From positions 124,001-188,000 of the forward strand of contig NZ_QLNP01000105.1 of the NCBI RefSeq assembly GCF_003261175.1: a stretch of 64,000 nucleotides of DNA. Reading direction: 5' to 3'. Origin of the DNA: Arthrobacter globiformis (GTDB lineage Bacteria > Actinomycetota > Actinomycetes > Actinomycetales > Micrococcaceae). The first letter of the stretch is position 1, and the number at the start of each line of letters is the position of its first letter. Both the position numbers and the translations under genes were made by a program. Below the pieces are notes generated by a model. That model made no database searches. It saw only the letters and a list, made by a program, of their open reading frames with translations, and had not been told where the DNA came from. Shown here in pieces: positions 57,490 to 64,000 of the stretch.

Positions 57490-57925
57490 GAATTTCCTCC
57501 TGGATGGCCGAGCCGCGGTGGCCGCGGCGGAGTCGGTTCTAGTCTTGCACTTTTGCGGAATATTTGCCCACCGCGCGTCGTTGTGCACTTCAGGCCGGAA
57601 GCAGTCAGCAGGCGGTGTGCTGTGCGGTTTCCGGTGTTCAGCGGCGGCGGGGGATGTCCGGAACCGGCTAGAGCGCGGACCGCCGCACGAACGCGGGTTT
57701 GATCAAGCGGGTCTCGATAAGCGGAGTGGAGATGGAGCATTGACTTTGGTGAAGGAAGCTGTGGGGGTGCGAAGTCCCACCAGGATGCGGCCGTTTGTGG
57801 TGCCGGAAACCGACGCGTCTGAGGGTGGAAATGCCTTCTCGGGTCCGGACGTCGTCGCCGGCCCGGACTACGGCACGGCACGCCGTCGGACGCGGTCAGC
57901 GACGATCAAAGTAGACTTGAACGCA
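57490..57925. other. 436-bp gap between doxX and sigH
   Basis: This stretch holds the divergent promoters. A SigH/SigR-type promoter is at 57557-57582. The sigH frame is open through the whole gap; possible upstream starts are TTG 57746 and GTG 57749 (GGAG at 57734-57737) and ATG 57785. The last 140 bp have native-looking G/C third positions and could encode an N-terminal extension of the sigma factor. No RNA gene or repeat was seen. Confidence 0.6.
57557..57582 (+). promoter_or_regulatory. SigH/SigR-type promoter (autoregulation)
   Basis: GGAAT, 18 bases, GTT: an exact match to the SigR/SigH consensus GGAAT-N18-GTT. It points toward sigH, whose assigned ATG is 344 bp downstream. Streptomyces sigR is activated by its own product from such a promoter. 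The match is seen; use is inferred. Confidence 0.8.
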
Positions 57926-58654
57926 ATGAGCACCGTGGATCCGGCCCTGCAGGCCGCACAGGAGGACGCCGCCAACGGCATCCCTAAGACTGGTACGTCG
58001 CCCGCCGCTGAAGCGGCAGAGGATATCGACGTCGGCTCGGAGAGCGCCGAAGCGCGCCGGGCCCGGTTTGAGCGAGACGCCATGCAGTACGTGGACCAGC
58101 TCTATTCGGCGGCCATGCGCATGGCGCGGAACCCGGCCGATGCCGAGGACCTCGTGCAGGAGGCGTACACCAAGGCGTTCTCCGCGTTCCATCAGTACAA
58201 GCCGGGCACCAACCTGAAGGCCTGGCTGTACCGCATCCTGACGAACACCTACATCAACCTGTACCGGAAGCGGCAGCGGGAACCCCTGCAGTCCAATTCG
58301 GACACCATCGAGGACTGGCAGCTTGCACGTGCCGAGTCCCACACCTCCAGCGGTCTGCGGTCCGCGGAGGCCGAAGCTCTGGACCACCTGCCTGATTCGG
58401 ACGTCAAGCGGGCCCTGCAGGCCATCCCGGAGGAGTTCCGGCTTGCCGTGTACTTCGCCGACGTTGAGGGCTTCGCATACAAGGAAATTTCGGACATCAT
58501 GAACACCCCCATCGGCACTGTGATGTCCCGGCTGCACCGGGGCCGGAAGATGCTGCGGGACGAGCTGGCGGACTACGCCGCCGACCGGGGATTCAAAGCT
58601 GCCGCAGACGCCACGGCGGCAACGGAAAGCAACAAACAGGAGAACGGGAAATGA
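57926..58654 (+). CDS. sigH: ECF sigma factor SigH/SigR (redox and heat stress)
   Basis: A 242-residue ECF sigma factor. Region 2 is [20 protein letters not shown] and region 4 has [19 protein letters not shown] and [19 protein letters not shown]. These fit SigR (Streptomyces) and SigH (mycobacteria), which direct thiol-oxidative stress genes. The N-terminal 50 residues are variable. The ATG at 57926 is conventional, but the frame continues upstream and a longer form is possible. Its stop overlaps the start of its anti-sigma gene (ATGA). Confidence 0.94.
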   Translation: MSTVDPALQAAQEDAANGIPKTGTSPAAEAAEDIDVGSESAEARRARFERDAMQYVDQLYSAAMRMARNPADAEDLVQEAYTKAFSAFHQYKPGTNLKAWLYRILTNTYINLYRKRQREPLQSNSDTIEDWQLARAESHTSSGLRSAEAEALDHLPDSDVKRALQAIPEEFRLAVYFADVEGFAYKEISDIMNTPIGTVMSRLHRGRKMLRDELADYAADRGFKAAADATAATESNKQENGK

Positions 58655-58911
58655 GCGACTGCCAGGGATTGGGCGATTGCGATGACACCAGGATGCAGCG
58701 CATCTACGAGTATCTGGACGGGGCCTTGACCCGCAGCGACCTTGCGGAGATCAAGCACCACCTCGACGAGTGCCCGGAATGCGCACAGCAGTACGATCTG
58801 GAGTGCGTCATTCGAAAAGTGGTGAAGCGCTCCTGTACCGAGGCCGCTCCGGAAAACCTGAAGAACGCCATCCTGCAGCGGATCCACACCATCCGGCCAG
58901 TGGACGCCTGA
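58651..58911 (+). CDS. rsrA: Zinc anti-sigma factor RsrA/RshA
   Basis: An 86-residue ZAS protein with C10, H37, C41 and C44 (HHLDECPEC), the same positions as in Streptomyces RsrA. Oxidation of the cysteine thiols (C10 and C44 in RsrA) releases zinc and frees the sigma factor. The start overlaps the sigH stop, ensuring equal synthesis. The mycothiol-linked family member is confident. Confidence 0.95.
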   Translation: MSDCQGLGDCDDTRMQRIYEYLDGALTRSDLAEIKHHLDECPECAQQYDLECVIRKVVKRSCTEAAPENLKNAILQRIHTIRPVDA

Positions 58912-58923
58912 CGGTTTGCCCGA

Positions 58924-58976
58924 CTTAAACGCGATGCCCCCGCTACCTTGCTGGTAGCGGGGGCATCGCGTTTAAG
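58924..58976. terminator. Bidirectional terminator after rsrA and the bL37 gene
   Basis: A perfect 24-bp inverted repeat (58924-58947 and 58953-58976) with a 5-nt loop TTGCT, ending in TTTAAG. It separates the convergent rsrA and bL37 genes. Confidence 0.92.
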
Positions 58977-58995
58977 CTTCGGTTCAAGCCGTGGC

Positions 58996-59070
58996 TTAGG
59001 TGTTGGGGCGCTTCCCGTGGTTCGCGCCGCCACGCTTACGGTCACGACGCTTACGTGCACGCTTGCTCAT
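58996..59070 (-). CDS. 24-residue ribosomal protein bL37
   Basis: A frame from ATG at 59070 to TAA at 58996 encodes 24 residues: MSKRARKRRDRKRGGANHGK and then RPNT. It is extremely basic, and ANHGKRPN is the hallmark of bL37, a small actinobacterial 50S protein seen in mycobacterial ribosome structures. GGAGG lies about 9-13 nt upstream on the minus strand (GGAGGCCAGCT before the ATG). Automated gene callers often miss genes this short. The family name is from memory of the mycobacterial sequence and is likely but not certain. Confidence 0.82.
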   Translation of the reverse strand: MSKRARKRRDRKRGGANHGKRPNT

Positions 59071-59191
59071 AGCTGGCCTCCTTAATTTCGTTACCCAAAA
59101 GAGTTGCCCTCTAGTCTCCCATATCAGCGGACCGCCTGCGAACCGGCGACGGTGCGGGGCAGGGAATCGGGACCCGGTGCCCGGACGGCGC

Positions 59192-59797
59192 CTACAGTGA
59201 GTTCCGGATCGAGACCCGGGCCTGGTCCAGCACGGTCCGCACGGTTTCCAGGGCCACCGGCGTCATGGGCCGGGCGGTGGTGTTCAGGCGCAGCTCGGCG
59301 CGCATGTCGTCCCGGAACGCCTGCAGCAACATCTCCGCTTCCTTGAGCATGCGCTGCCCTTCCGCGGTGTAGCGGCCCGGTCCTGCCGGATCCGCCGACC
59401 TGGCCGCGGTGCGTGCCGCTTCCGCTGTGGCCGCCAGGTCTGCACGCAGCCCACGCATGTTGCTGCGGATGTCGGCGCGGAGGTCGTCGGCGAGCCGGCG
59501 GACGGAGGCCGCAATATCGTTCTCCACGGTCTCCAGCTCCTCGCGCCGGCTATTCAGCTCAGCCAGGCCCGCAGCAGTGATGCGGTAGTTGGTGCGGCGA
59601 CCCTGGGATTCCGTGGCCACCAAGCCTTCCTCCTCCAGCTTGCCCAAGCGCGGATAGATGGTGCCCGCGCTGGGGGAGTAGGTGCCGCCGAACCGGTCGC
59701 TGAGCGCTTTGATGAGTTCATATCCGTGCTTGGGGCCCGCCTCCAGGAGCGCCAGCAGATAGAGCCGGAGCGCGCCGTGGGCAAAGACGGGAGGCAT
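59192..59797 (-). CDS. PadR-family transcriptional regulator
   Basis: A 201-residue protein. The PadR winged helix (about 5-85) includes HGALRLYLLALLEAGPKHGY, GTIYPRLGKLEEEGLV and RTNYRITAAG. A C-terminal helical dimerisation part (about 90-200) follows. The ATG overlaps the stop of the DUF4097 gene (ATGA), so both are one operon. Palindromic GATATATC sequences upstream of the operon are likely operators. The signal it senses is unknown. Confidence 0.92.
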   Translation of the reverse strand: MPPVFAHGALRLYLLALLEAGPKHGYELIKALSDRFGGTYSPSAGTIYPRLGKLEEEGLVATESQGRRTNYRITAAGLAELNSRREELETVENDIAASVRRLADDLRADIRSNMRGLRADLAATAEAARTAARSADPAGPGRYTAEGQRMLKEAEMLLQAFRDDMRAELRLNTTARPMTPVALETVRTVLDQARVSIRNSL

Positions 59798-60624
59798 CAG
59801 AGTGCCGGTTCCGGGGTGACCGGTGCCTGGCCATGGAAAATGGACGTCTTCCCGGACACGGAGTTGGTCCGGACCAGCATGAGTTTGGCGTCCGGGCCCG
59901 AGATGGTCTGCACTTTGCCGCCGGGGTGGCCATACTTCCGGTCGTCGATGACCACCGGACCGGTGGCCGACTGGGCCACGATGTCCACGCCGACGTCGTG
60001 CGGGACGCGGACAGTCAGGTCACCGGACACCGAGTTCGCGCCGAAGTCGTGGGTGAAGCCGTGCAAGTCAAAGCTCATGTCGCCGCTGACGGTGTTGGCC
60101 CGGATATTGCTGAACTGGCCGGAAGCAGTGACCTCGCCTGAGACACTCTTGGCCGTGAGGACGCCGCTGTGGTTGCGGGCGATCACTTCGCCGCTGACGG
60201 TGTTGACGTGCAGTTCGCCAGTGGTTCCGTCCGCCAGCAAGGATCCGGTCACGGTGCTCAGCCGGGTCCGGCCGTGGACGCCTGAGACCAGTCCGTCCCC
60301 GCTCACGGTGCCTGCCTCGACCTCGACGCCGGCTGGGACAGCGATGCTGATAATCACCGAGTTGTCGCTGCTGTTGTTGACCGAATCCATCAGGTTCTTG
60401 AACCAGCCCTGCGGCCCATGCAGCTGGTGCCGGATTTCAAGGCGGCCGCCGGTCACGGACACGGCGAGCGGATCCCCGTGCACGTCCGACACCTCGATCC
60501 GGACGGCTGCCTCATCGTGCGTGACGATGTCCAGCCTGCCGCGGACGATACCCACTTTAAGGTGCGAGACGCCGTCGACGTCCATGGTCTGCGGCCCGGT
60601 GACGGTCCAGGAGTTCTCTTCCAT
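59797..60624 (-). CDS. DUF4097 beta-strand repeat protein
   Basis: A 275-residue protein made largely of repeating beta units, for example VNTVSGEVIARNHSGVL, ANTVSGDMSFDL and VTGSLLADGTTGEL, which suggest a right-handed beta-helix of the DUF4097/DUF4098 kind. No signal peptide is seen. Members are often encoded with PadR or GntR regulators, as here. ATG 60624 has GGAGGG 5 nt upstream and is preferred over a TTG at 60636. The biochemical role of the family is not known. Confidence 0.88.
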   Translation of the reverse strand: MEENSWTVTGPQTMDVDGVSHLKVGIVRGRLDIVTHDEAAVRIEVSDVHGDPLAVSVTGGRLEIRHQLHGPQGWFKNLMDSVNNSSDNSVIISIAVPAGVEVEAGTVSGDGLVSGVHGRTRLSTVTGSLLADGTTGELHVNTVSGEVIARNHSGVLTAKSVSGEVTASGQFSNIRANTVSGDMSFDLHGFTHDFGANSVSGDLTVRVPHDVGVDIVAQSATGPVVIDDRKYGHPGGKVQTISGPDAKLMLVRTNSVSGKTSIFHGQAPVTPEPAL

Positions 60625-60639
60625 GATTCCCTCCAATTG

Positions 60640-60700
60640 CGATATATCGTGACTGTGGAAGCCACGCTAGTCCGCATGCGGCGGAAGATCAAGATATATC
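60640..60700. promoter_or_regulatory. Twin GATATATC palindromes, probable PadR operators
   Basis: CGATATATCG at 60640-60649 is a perfect 10-bp palindrome; GATATATC at 60693-60700 repeats its core. Their centres are 52 bp apart, about five DNA turns. They sit upstream of the DUF4097-padR operon, and PadR proteins bind AT-rich dyads. Binding is inferred. Confidence 0.6.
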
Positions 60701-60714
60701 GCGAGCTGGCTATT

Positions 60715-61314
60715 CTACTCCGGGCTGTCCATCCCCAGCCACTGGAACCAACCCCGGTGGAGCACCAGCCATGCCATCAGCCCGTAGCCCGCCTGCCCGG
60801 GCGAGCCGCCGTTGGCTGCGAGGTCCTGGCGCCACTGTTCGTGGTTCAGCAGCGGTGAAAACGTGTCGACGTAGAGGTGCTTGCGCCGGGTGGTTACGTC
60901 CGCAAAGGCAGTGTTCAGCTCACCGAGGCGGCGGTTCTGCACCGGATCCAGGGTGGGAGGCGGCCCCACGACGAAGACCTCCAACCGCCTCTGGGTGGCT
61001 GAATCCAGGATGTTGGCGAGGTTCAGCCGGCTCCGGGCAGTGGACAGCCCGAACTCGATGTCCCGGCCGGAGAGACCGATGACCAGCCGGTTCTCATGGT
61101 TGTCGGCGAACCGGCGCCCGGCCTCCTCGAGCCAGCGCGCGGCCAGGCCTTCCGTACCTTCCTGGGGGCACGGAAGCGAAAAGCTCTCCACCGTCATGCC
61201 GTCCTGCGGAGTGCGGGCGAGCACCCGGCCCAGCCATCCCAGCGCCCGGGGATCGCCGAGTCCGGCCAGCAGTTCATCTCCAACAGCCGCAATCCGCAGC
61301 TTCCTGTCTTCCAC
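60715..61314 (-). CDS. SGNH/GDSL-hydrolase-fold protein lacking catalytic residues
   Basis: A 199-residue protein with the fold of GDSL esterases: block I AVGDELLAGLGDPRALGWLG, block III VIGLSGRDI, block V near NGGSPGQAGYGLMAW. In block I the nucleophile Ser of GDS is Glu (GDE). In block V the usual D-x-x-H reads N-G-G-S, so Asp and His are also gone. Hydrolase activity is therefore unlikely. ATG at 61314 is used. It is a single gene between the padR promoter and kgd. Confidence 0.8.
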   Translation of the reverse strand: MEDRKLRIAAVGDELLAGLGDPRALGWLGRVLARTPQDGMTVESFSLPCPQEGTEGLAARWLEEAGRRFADNHENRLVIGLSGRDIEFGLSTARSRLNLANILDSATQRRLEVFVVGPPPTLDPVQNRRLGELNTAFADVTTRRKHLYVDTFSPLLNHEQWRQDLAANGGSPGQAGYGLMAWLVLHRGWFQWLGMDSPE

Positions 61315-61403
61315 TACTACCTCTTCACTTGTTGGGAGGGCGTGTCCCGGATACGGACCGTTTGAATGCCAGCCTAAAGGTCCATTAACTCACGCCGATT
61401 AAA

Positions 61404-61456
61404 CAGAACTGCCCGGCTGGAACGGTATGTCACCGTCCGGCCGGGCAGCTGTTCTG
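61404..61456 (-). terminator. Terminator of kgd
   Basis: An imperfect inverted repeat (CAGAACTGCCCGGC and GCCGGGCA with GTTCTG, interrupted by a 3-nt bulge) abuts the kgd stop. On the minus strand it is followed by TTTAATC. Confidence 0.7.
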
Positions 61457-64000
61457 CTACTTACGTGCGAATGCCTGCTTCAGGAGCGCGTCCTGCTCCG
61501 CAGCGTGGCGCTTCATGGAGCCGGCCGCGGTGGAAGCCGAAGCCGGGCGTGAAACCAGGCGCACCTGACGGTCCAGGGCGGTCGGCAGGTGCAGGCCCAT
61601 GAACGGCCACGGACCCTGGTTGGCGGGCTCGTCCTGCGCCCACACAACTTCCGCGTTCGGGTACTTGGCCAGCTCGGCTTCGATCTCCGCCTGCGGCAGC
61701 GGGTACAGCTGCTCGACACGGATGATCGCCGTCGTCTTGTCACCCGTCTTCTGCCGCGTGGACAGCAGGTCGTAGTACAGGCGTCCGGAGACCAGGAGAA
61801 CACGCTCGACGGCGTCCCCCTGCAGCTGCTCGTGCTCACCGATCACCGGGCGGAAGCCGCCGGTGGTGAAGTCCTCCACGGACGAGGCAGCGGCCTTGAG
61901 GCGCAGCAGCTGCTTCGGCGTGAAGATGATGAGCGGCTTCCGGGGCCGGCTGTAGGCCTGGCGGCGCAGCAGGTGGAAGTGCGAGGCGGCCGTCGTCGGG
62001 TTGGCGACGATCATGTTTTCCTCGGCGCACAACTGCAGGAAGCGTTCGATGCGGGCCGAGGAGTGGTCCGGACCCTGTCCTTCGTAGCCGTGCGGAAGCA
62101 TCAGCACGAGCGACGAGCGCTGGCCCCACTTCTGCTCGGCGGACGAGATGAACTCATCGATGATGGTCTGCGCGCCATTGACGAAGTCACCGAACTGCGC
62201 TTCCCACAGGACCAGGGCGTCGGGACGCTCCACCGAGTAGCCGTACTCGAAGCCCATGGCTGCGTATTCGGACAGCAGGGAGTCGTAGATCCAGAGCTTG
62301 GCTTGGTTGTCCGACAGGTTGCCCAGGGGCAGCCATTCGTTGCCGTTGGCGCGGTCGTGGAACACGGCGTGGCGCTGGACGAACGTGCCGCGGCGTGAAT
62401 CCTGGCCGGCAAGGCGTACGGGCACGCCTTCCATGATCAGGGAGCCGAAGGCGACGATTTCGCCGAAGCCCCAGTCGATGCCGCCTTCACGGGACATCTG
62501 TTCACGCTTCTCCAACAGCTGCTTGAGCTTGGCGTGGACGGTGAAGCCTTCGGGGATCTCGACGTGCGCCTTGCCGATGCGGGCGAGGGTGTCGGCGGAA
62601 ATTGCCGTGGACGCTGGCGCGTTCGCTCCGATGTCCGACTGCTGGGCCTGGGGGCGCTCGATGTCCGATACCGCAGCCGAATCGGCCGTGATGATTGGAA
62701 TCGGGGACGTCTGGGCGGCGTGGGTCTCGGCGAAGACGCGCTCGAGGCGTTCCTGGTAGTCGCGGAGCAGCTGCTCGGCTTCTTCCTCGGTGATGTCGCC
62801 GCGGCCGATCAGCGACTCGGTGTAGAGCTTGCGGACGGACCGCTTGGCTTCGATGAGGTTGTACATCAGCGGCTGCGTCATCGAGGGGTCATCGCCCTCG
62901 TTGTGTCCACGGCGGCGGTAGCAGACCATGTCGATGACAACGTCCTTGTGGAACCGCTGGCGGAACTCGTAGGCGAGCTGGCCGATGCGGACAACCGCCT
63001 CGGGGTCGTCGCCGTTCACGTGGAAGATCGGAGCCTGGATCATCTTGGCGACGTCCGTGGAGTACGTGGACGAGCGCGAGGAGGACGGTGCGGTGGTGAA
63101 GCCGACCTGGTTGTTGACCACGATGTGGATGGTTCCACCGGTGCGGTAGCCGCGCAGCTGGGACAGGTTGAGCGTTTCCGCCACAACACCCTGGCCGGCG
63201 AAGGCCGCATCGCCGTGGACCATGATGGGCAGCACAGGGAACGCCTGTCCCTGGTCCAGCCGGTCCTGCTTGGCGCGGACGATGCCCTCCAGGACCGAGT
63301 CCACGGCCTCGAGGTGCGAGGGGTTGGCGGCGAGGTAGACCTTGGTCTCCTTGCCGTTGTCCGACGTGAACGTGCCCTCGGTGCCGAGGTGGTACTTGAC
63401 GTCACCGGAACCCTGCACGGAGCGCGGGTCCTGGGTGCCTTCGAACTCGCGGAACACCTGGGCGTAGGTCTTGCCGGCGATGTTGGTCAGCACGTTGAGG
63501 CGGCCGCGGTGGGCCATGCCGATGGCGACCTCGTCCAGTCCGTCGTCGGCCGCATCGGAGATGACCGCGTCCAGCAGTGGAATCAGTGACTCGCCGCCTT
63601 CCAGCGAGAACCTCTTCTGGCCCACGAACTTGGTCTGCAGGAAGGTCTCGAAAGCCTCTGCAGCATTCAGCTTGGAGACGATGCGCAGCTGCTCGTCGCG
63701 GCTCGGCTTGGAGTACGGGTGCTCCAGCTGGTCCTGGAACCATTTGCGTTCGGCCGGGTCCTGGATGTGCATGTACTCGATGCCGGTGGTGCGGCAGTAG
63801 GCGTCCCGGAGCACGCCGAGGATGTCGCGGAACTTGAGCATCGGCTTGCCGCCGAAGCCGCCGGTGGGCCACTCGCGGTCAAGGTCCCACAGGGTCAGGC
63901 CATAGGTGAGCACGTCGAGGTCGGGGTGCTTGCGCTGCACGTACTCGAGGGGATCGGTGTCCGCCATGAGGTGGCCGCGCACGCGGTAGGAGTGGATCAG
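61457..64000 (-). CDS. kgd: Multifunctional 2-oxoglutarate decarboxylase/dehydrogenase Kgd (C-terminal part)
   Basis: The frame is open to the window end, giving 847 residues of a protein that is normally about 1230-1270 residues in actinobacteria, so the N-terminal acyltransferase-like part lies outside. The visible part is the thiamine-diphosphate E1 region: [55 protein letters not shown] and C-terminal [12 protein letters not shown] with the transketolase-type domain. It decarboxylates 2-oxoglutarate in the TCA cycle. In mycobacteria its activity is controlled by the FHA protein GarA; none is in this window besides the FHA/FtsK protein. Confidence 0.95.
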   Translation of the reverse strand: MIHSYRVRGHLMADTDPLEYVQRKHPDLDVLTYGLTLWDLDREWPTGGFGGKPMLKFRDILGVLRDAYCRTTGIEYMHIQDPAERKWFQDQLEHPYSKPSRDEQLRIVSKLNAAEAFETFLQTKFVGQKRFSLEGGESLIPLLDAVISDAADDGLDEVAIGMAHRGRLNVLTNIAGKTYAQVFREFEGTQDPRSVQGSGDVKYHLGTEGTFTSDNGKETKVYLAANPSHLEAVDSVLEGIVRAKQDRLDQGQAFPVLPIMVHGDAAFAGQGVVAETLNLSQLRGYRTGGTIHIVVNNQVGFTTAPSSSRSSTYSTDVAKMIQAPIFHVNGDDPEAVVRIGQLAYEFRQRFHKDVVIDMVCYRRRGHNEGDDPSMTQPLMYNLIEAKRSVRKLYTESLIGRGDITEEEAEQLLRDYQERLERVFAETHAAQTSPIPIITADSAAVSDIERPQAQQSDIGANAPASTAISADTLARIGKAHVEIPEGFTVHAKLKQLLEKREQMSREGGIDWGFGEIVAFGSLIMEGVPVRLAGQDSRRGTFVQRHAVFHDRANGNEWLPLGNLSDNQAKLWIYDSLLSEYAAMGFEYGYSVERPDALVLWEAQFGDFVNGAQTIIDEFISSAEQKWGQRSSLVLMLPHGYEGQGPDHSSARIERFLQLCAEENMIVANPTTAASHFHLLRRQAYSRPRKPLIIFTPKQLLRLKAAASSVEDFTTGGFRPVIGEHEQLQGDAVERVLLVSGRLYYDLLSTRQKTGDKTTAIIRVEQLYPLPQAEIEAELAKYPNAEVVWAQDEPANQGPWPFMGLHLPTALDRQVRLVSRPASASTAAGSMKRHAAEQDALLKQAFARK

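Noticed and set aside
56384-57739. Very long upstream extension of the sigH frame to 56384
   Set aside because: It would run antisense through aroA and doxX. Only the last 180 bp or so before the ATG is considered as a possible isoform.

Overview
The window is chromosomal DNA from a high-GC actinobacterium, most likely a member of the Micrococcaceae such as Arthrobacter or Pseudarthrobacter. The evidence is strong G/C third-position bias, a WhiB1 regulator, PdtaS, a SigH/RsrA pair, a Kgd-type 2-oxoglutarate decarboxylase, a tmRNA tag ending DFALAA, a SAM-IV riboswitch and frequent 4-nt ATGA/GTGA overlaps. No transposase, integrase, CRISPR array, rRNA or tRNA gene was found.

Layout. 0-2.6 kb: end of an unidentified gene, a small excisionase-like DNA-binding protein, and the first part of a Flp/Tad pilus locus (CpaB-like SAF protein, TadZ-like ATPase). 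2.7-10 kb: NAD-glutamate dehydrogenase, PdtaS histidine kinase, whiB1 and a small membrane protein. 10.1-14.4 kb: a 1410-residue FHA/FtsK (EccC-like) ATPase. 14.5-19.4 kb: a galactofuranan operon (glf, glfT2-like, ABC export pair). 19.4-23.5 kb: a large membrane protein and two family-2 glycosyltransferases. 23.6-31.7 kb: a full CMP-pseudaminic acid gene set (pseB, pseC, pseF, fused pseG-pseH, pseI) with a flippase and an unassigned protein. 31.8-35.6 kb: a secreted GH25 muramidase with FG-GAP repeats, and galE. 35.7-40.5 kb: the second half of the Tad locus (cpaF, tadB, tadC, pilin candidate, three TadE/G-like pseudopilins). 40.5-46.1 kb: prfB, ftsE, ftsX, an M23 peptidase, smpB and ssrA. 46.2-51.7 kb: a serine protease, small proteins, an efflux pump, two crcB genes, an MntR-like regulator and a methyltransferase. 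51.7-64 kb: a SAM-IV-controlled cysteine-desulfurase-like enzyme, hisN, rsgA, aroA, a DoxX protein, sigH-rsrA, a 24-codon bL37 gene, a PadR/DUF4097 pair, a degenerate SGNH protein and the C-terminal part of kgd.

Functional themes. The first half is a cell-surface region. GalE, Glf, the GlfT2-like enzyme and the ABC pair can make and export a galactofuranose polymer. The pse genes can make CMP-pseudaminic acid, and the flippase and unassigned protein may carry it into a surface glycan. The GH25/FG-GAP protein is probably a wall hydrolase. The Tad pilus is in two segments about 33 kb apart.

The most interesting new observations are these. The 9-mer TTATCCACA occurs in the same orientation, about 75-110 bp ahead of both Tad segments and of the FHA/FtsK gene, and I saw it nowhere else in the window. 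A CRP-type palindrome lies just ahead of whiB1. A GGAAT-N18-GTT promoter lies ahead of sigH, with an open in-frame 5' extension that recalls the two SigR isoforms of Streptomyces. The pseudaminic acid pathway is complete in a Gram-positive and includes a PseG-PseH fusion.
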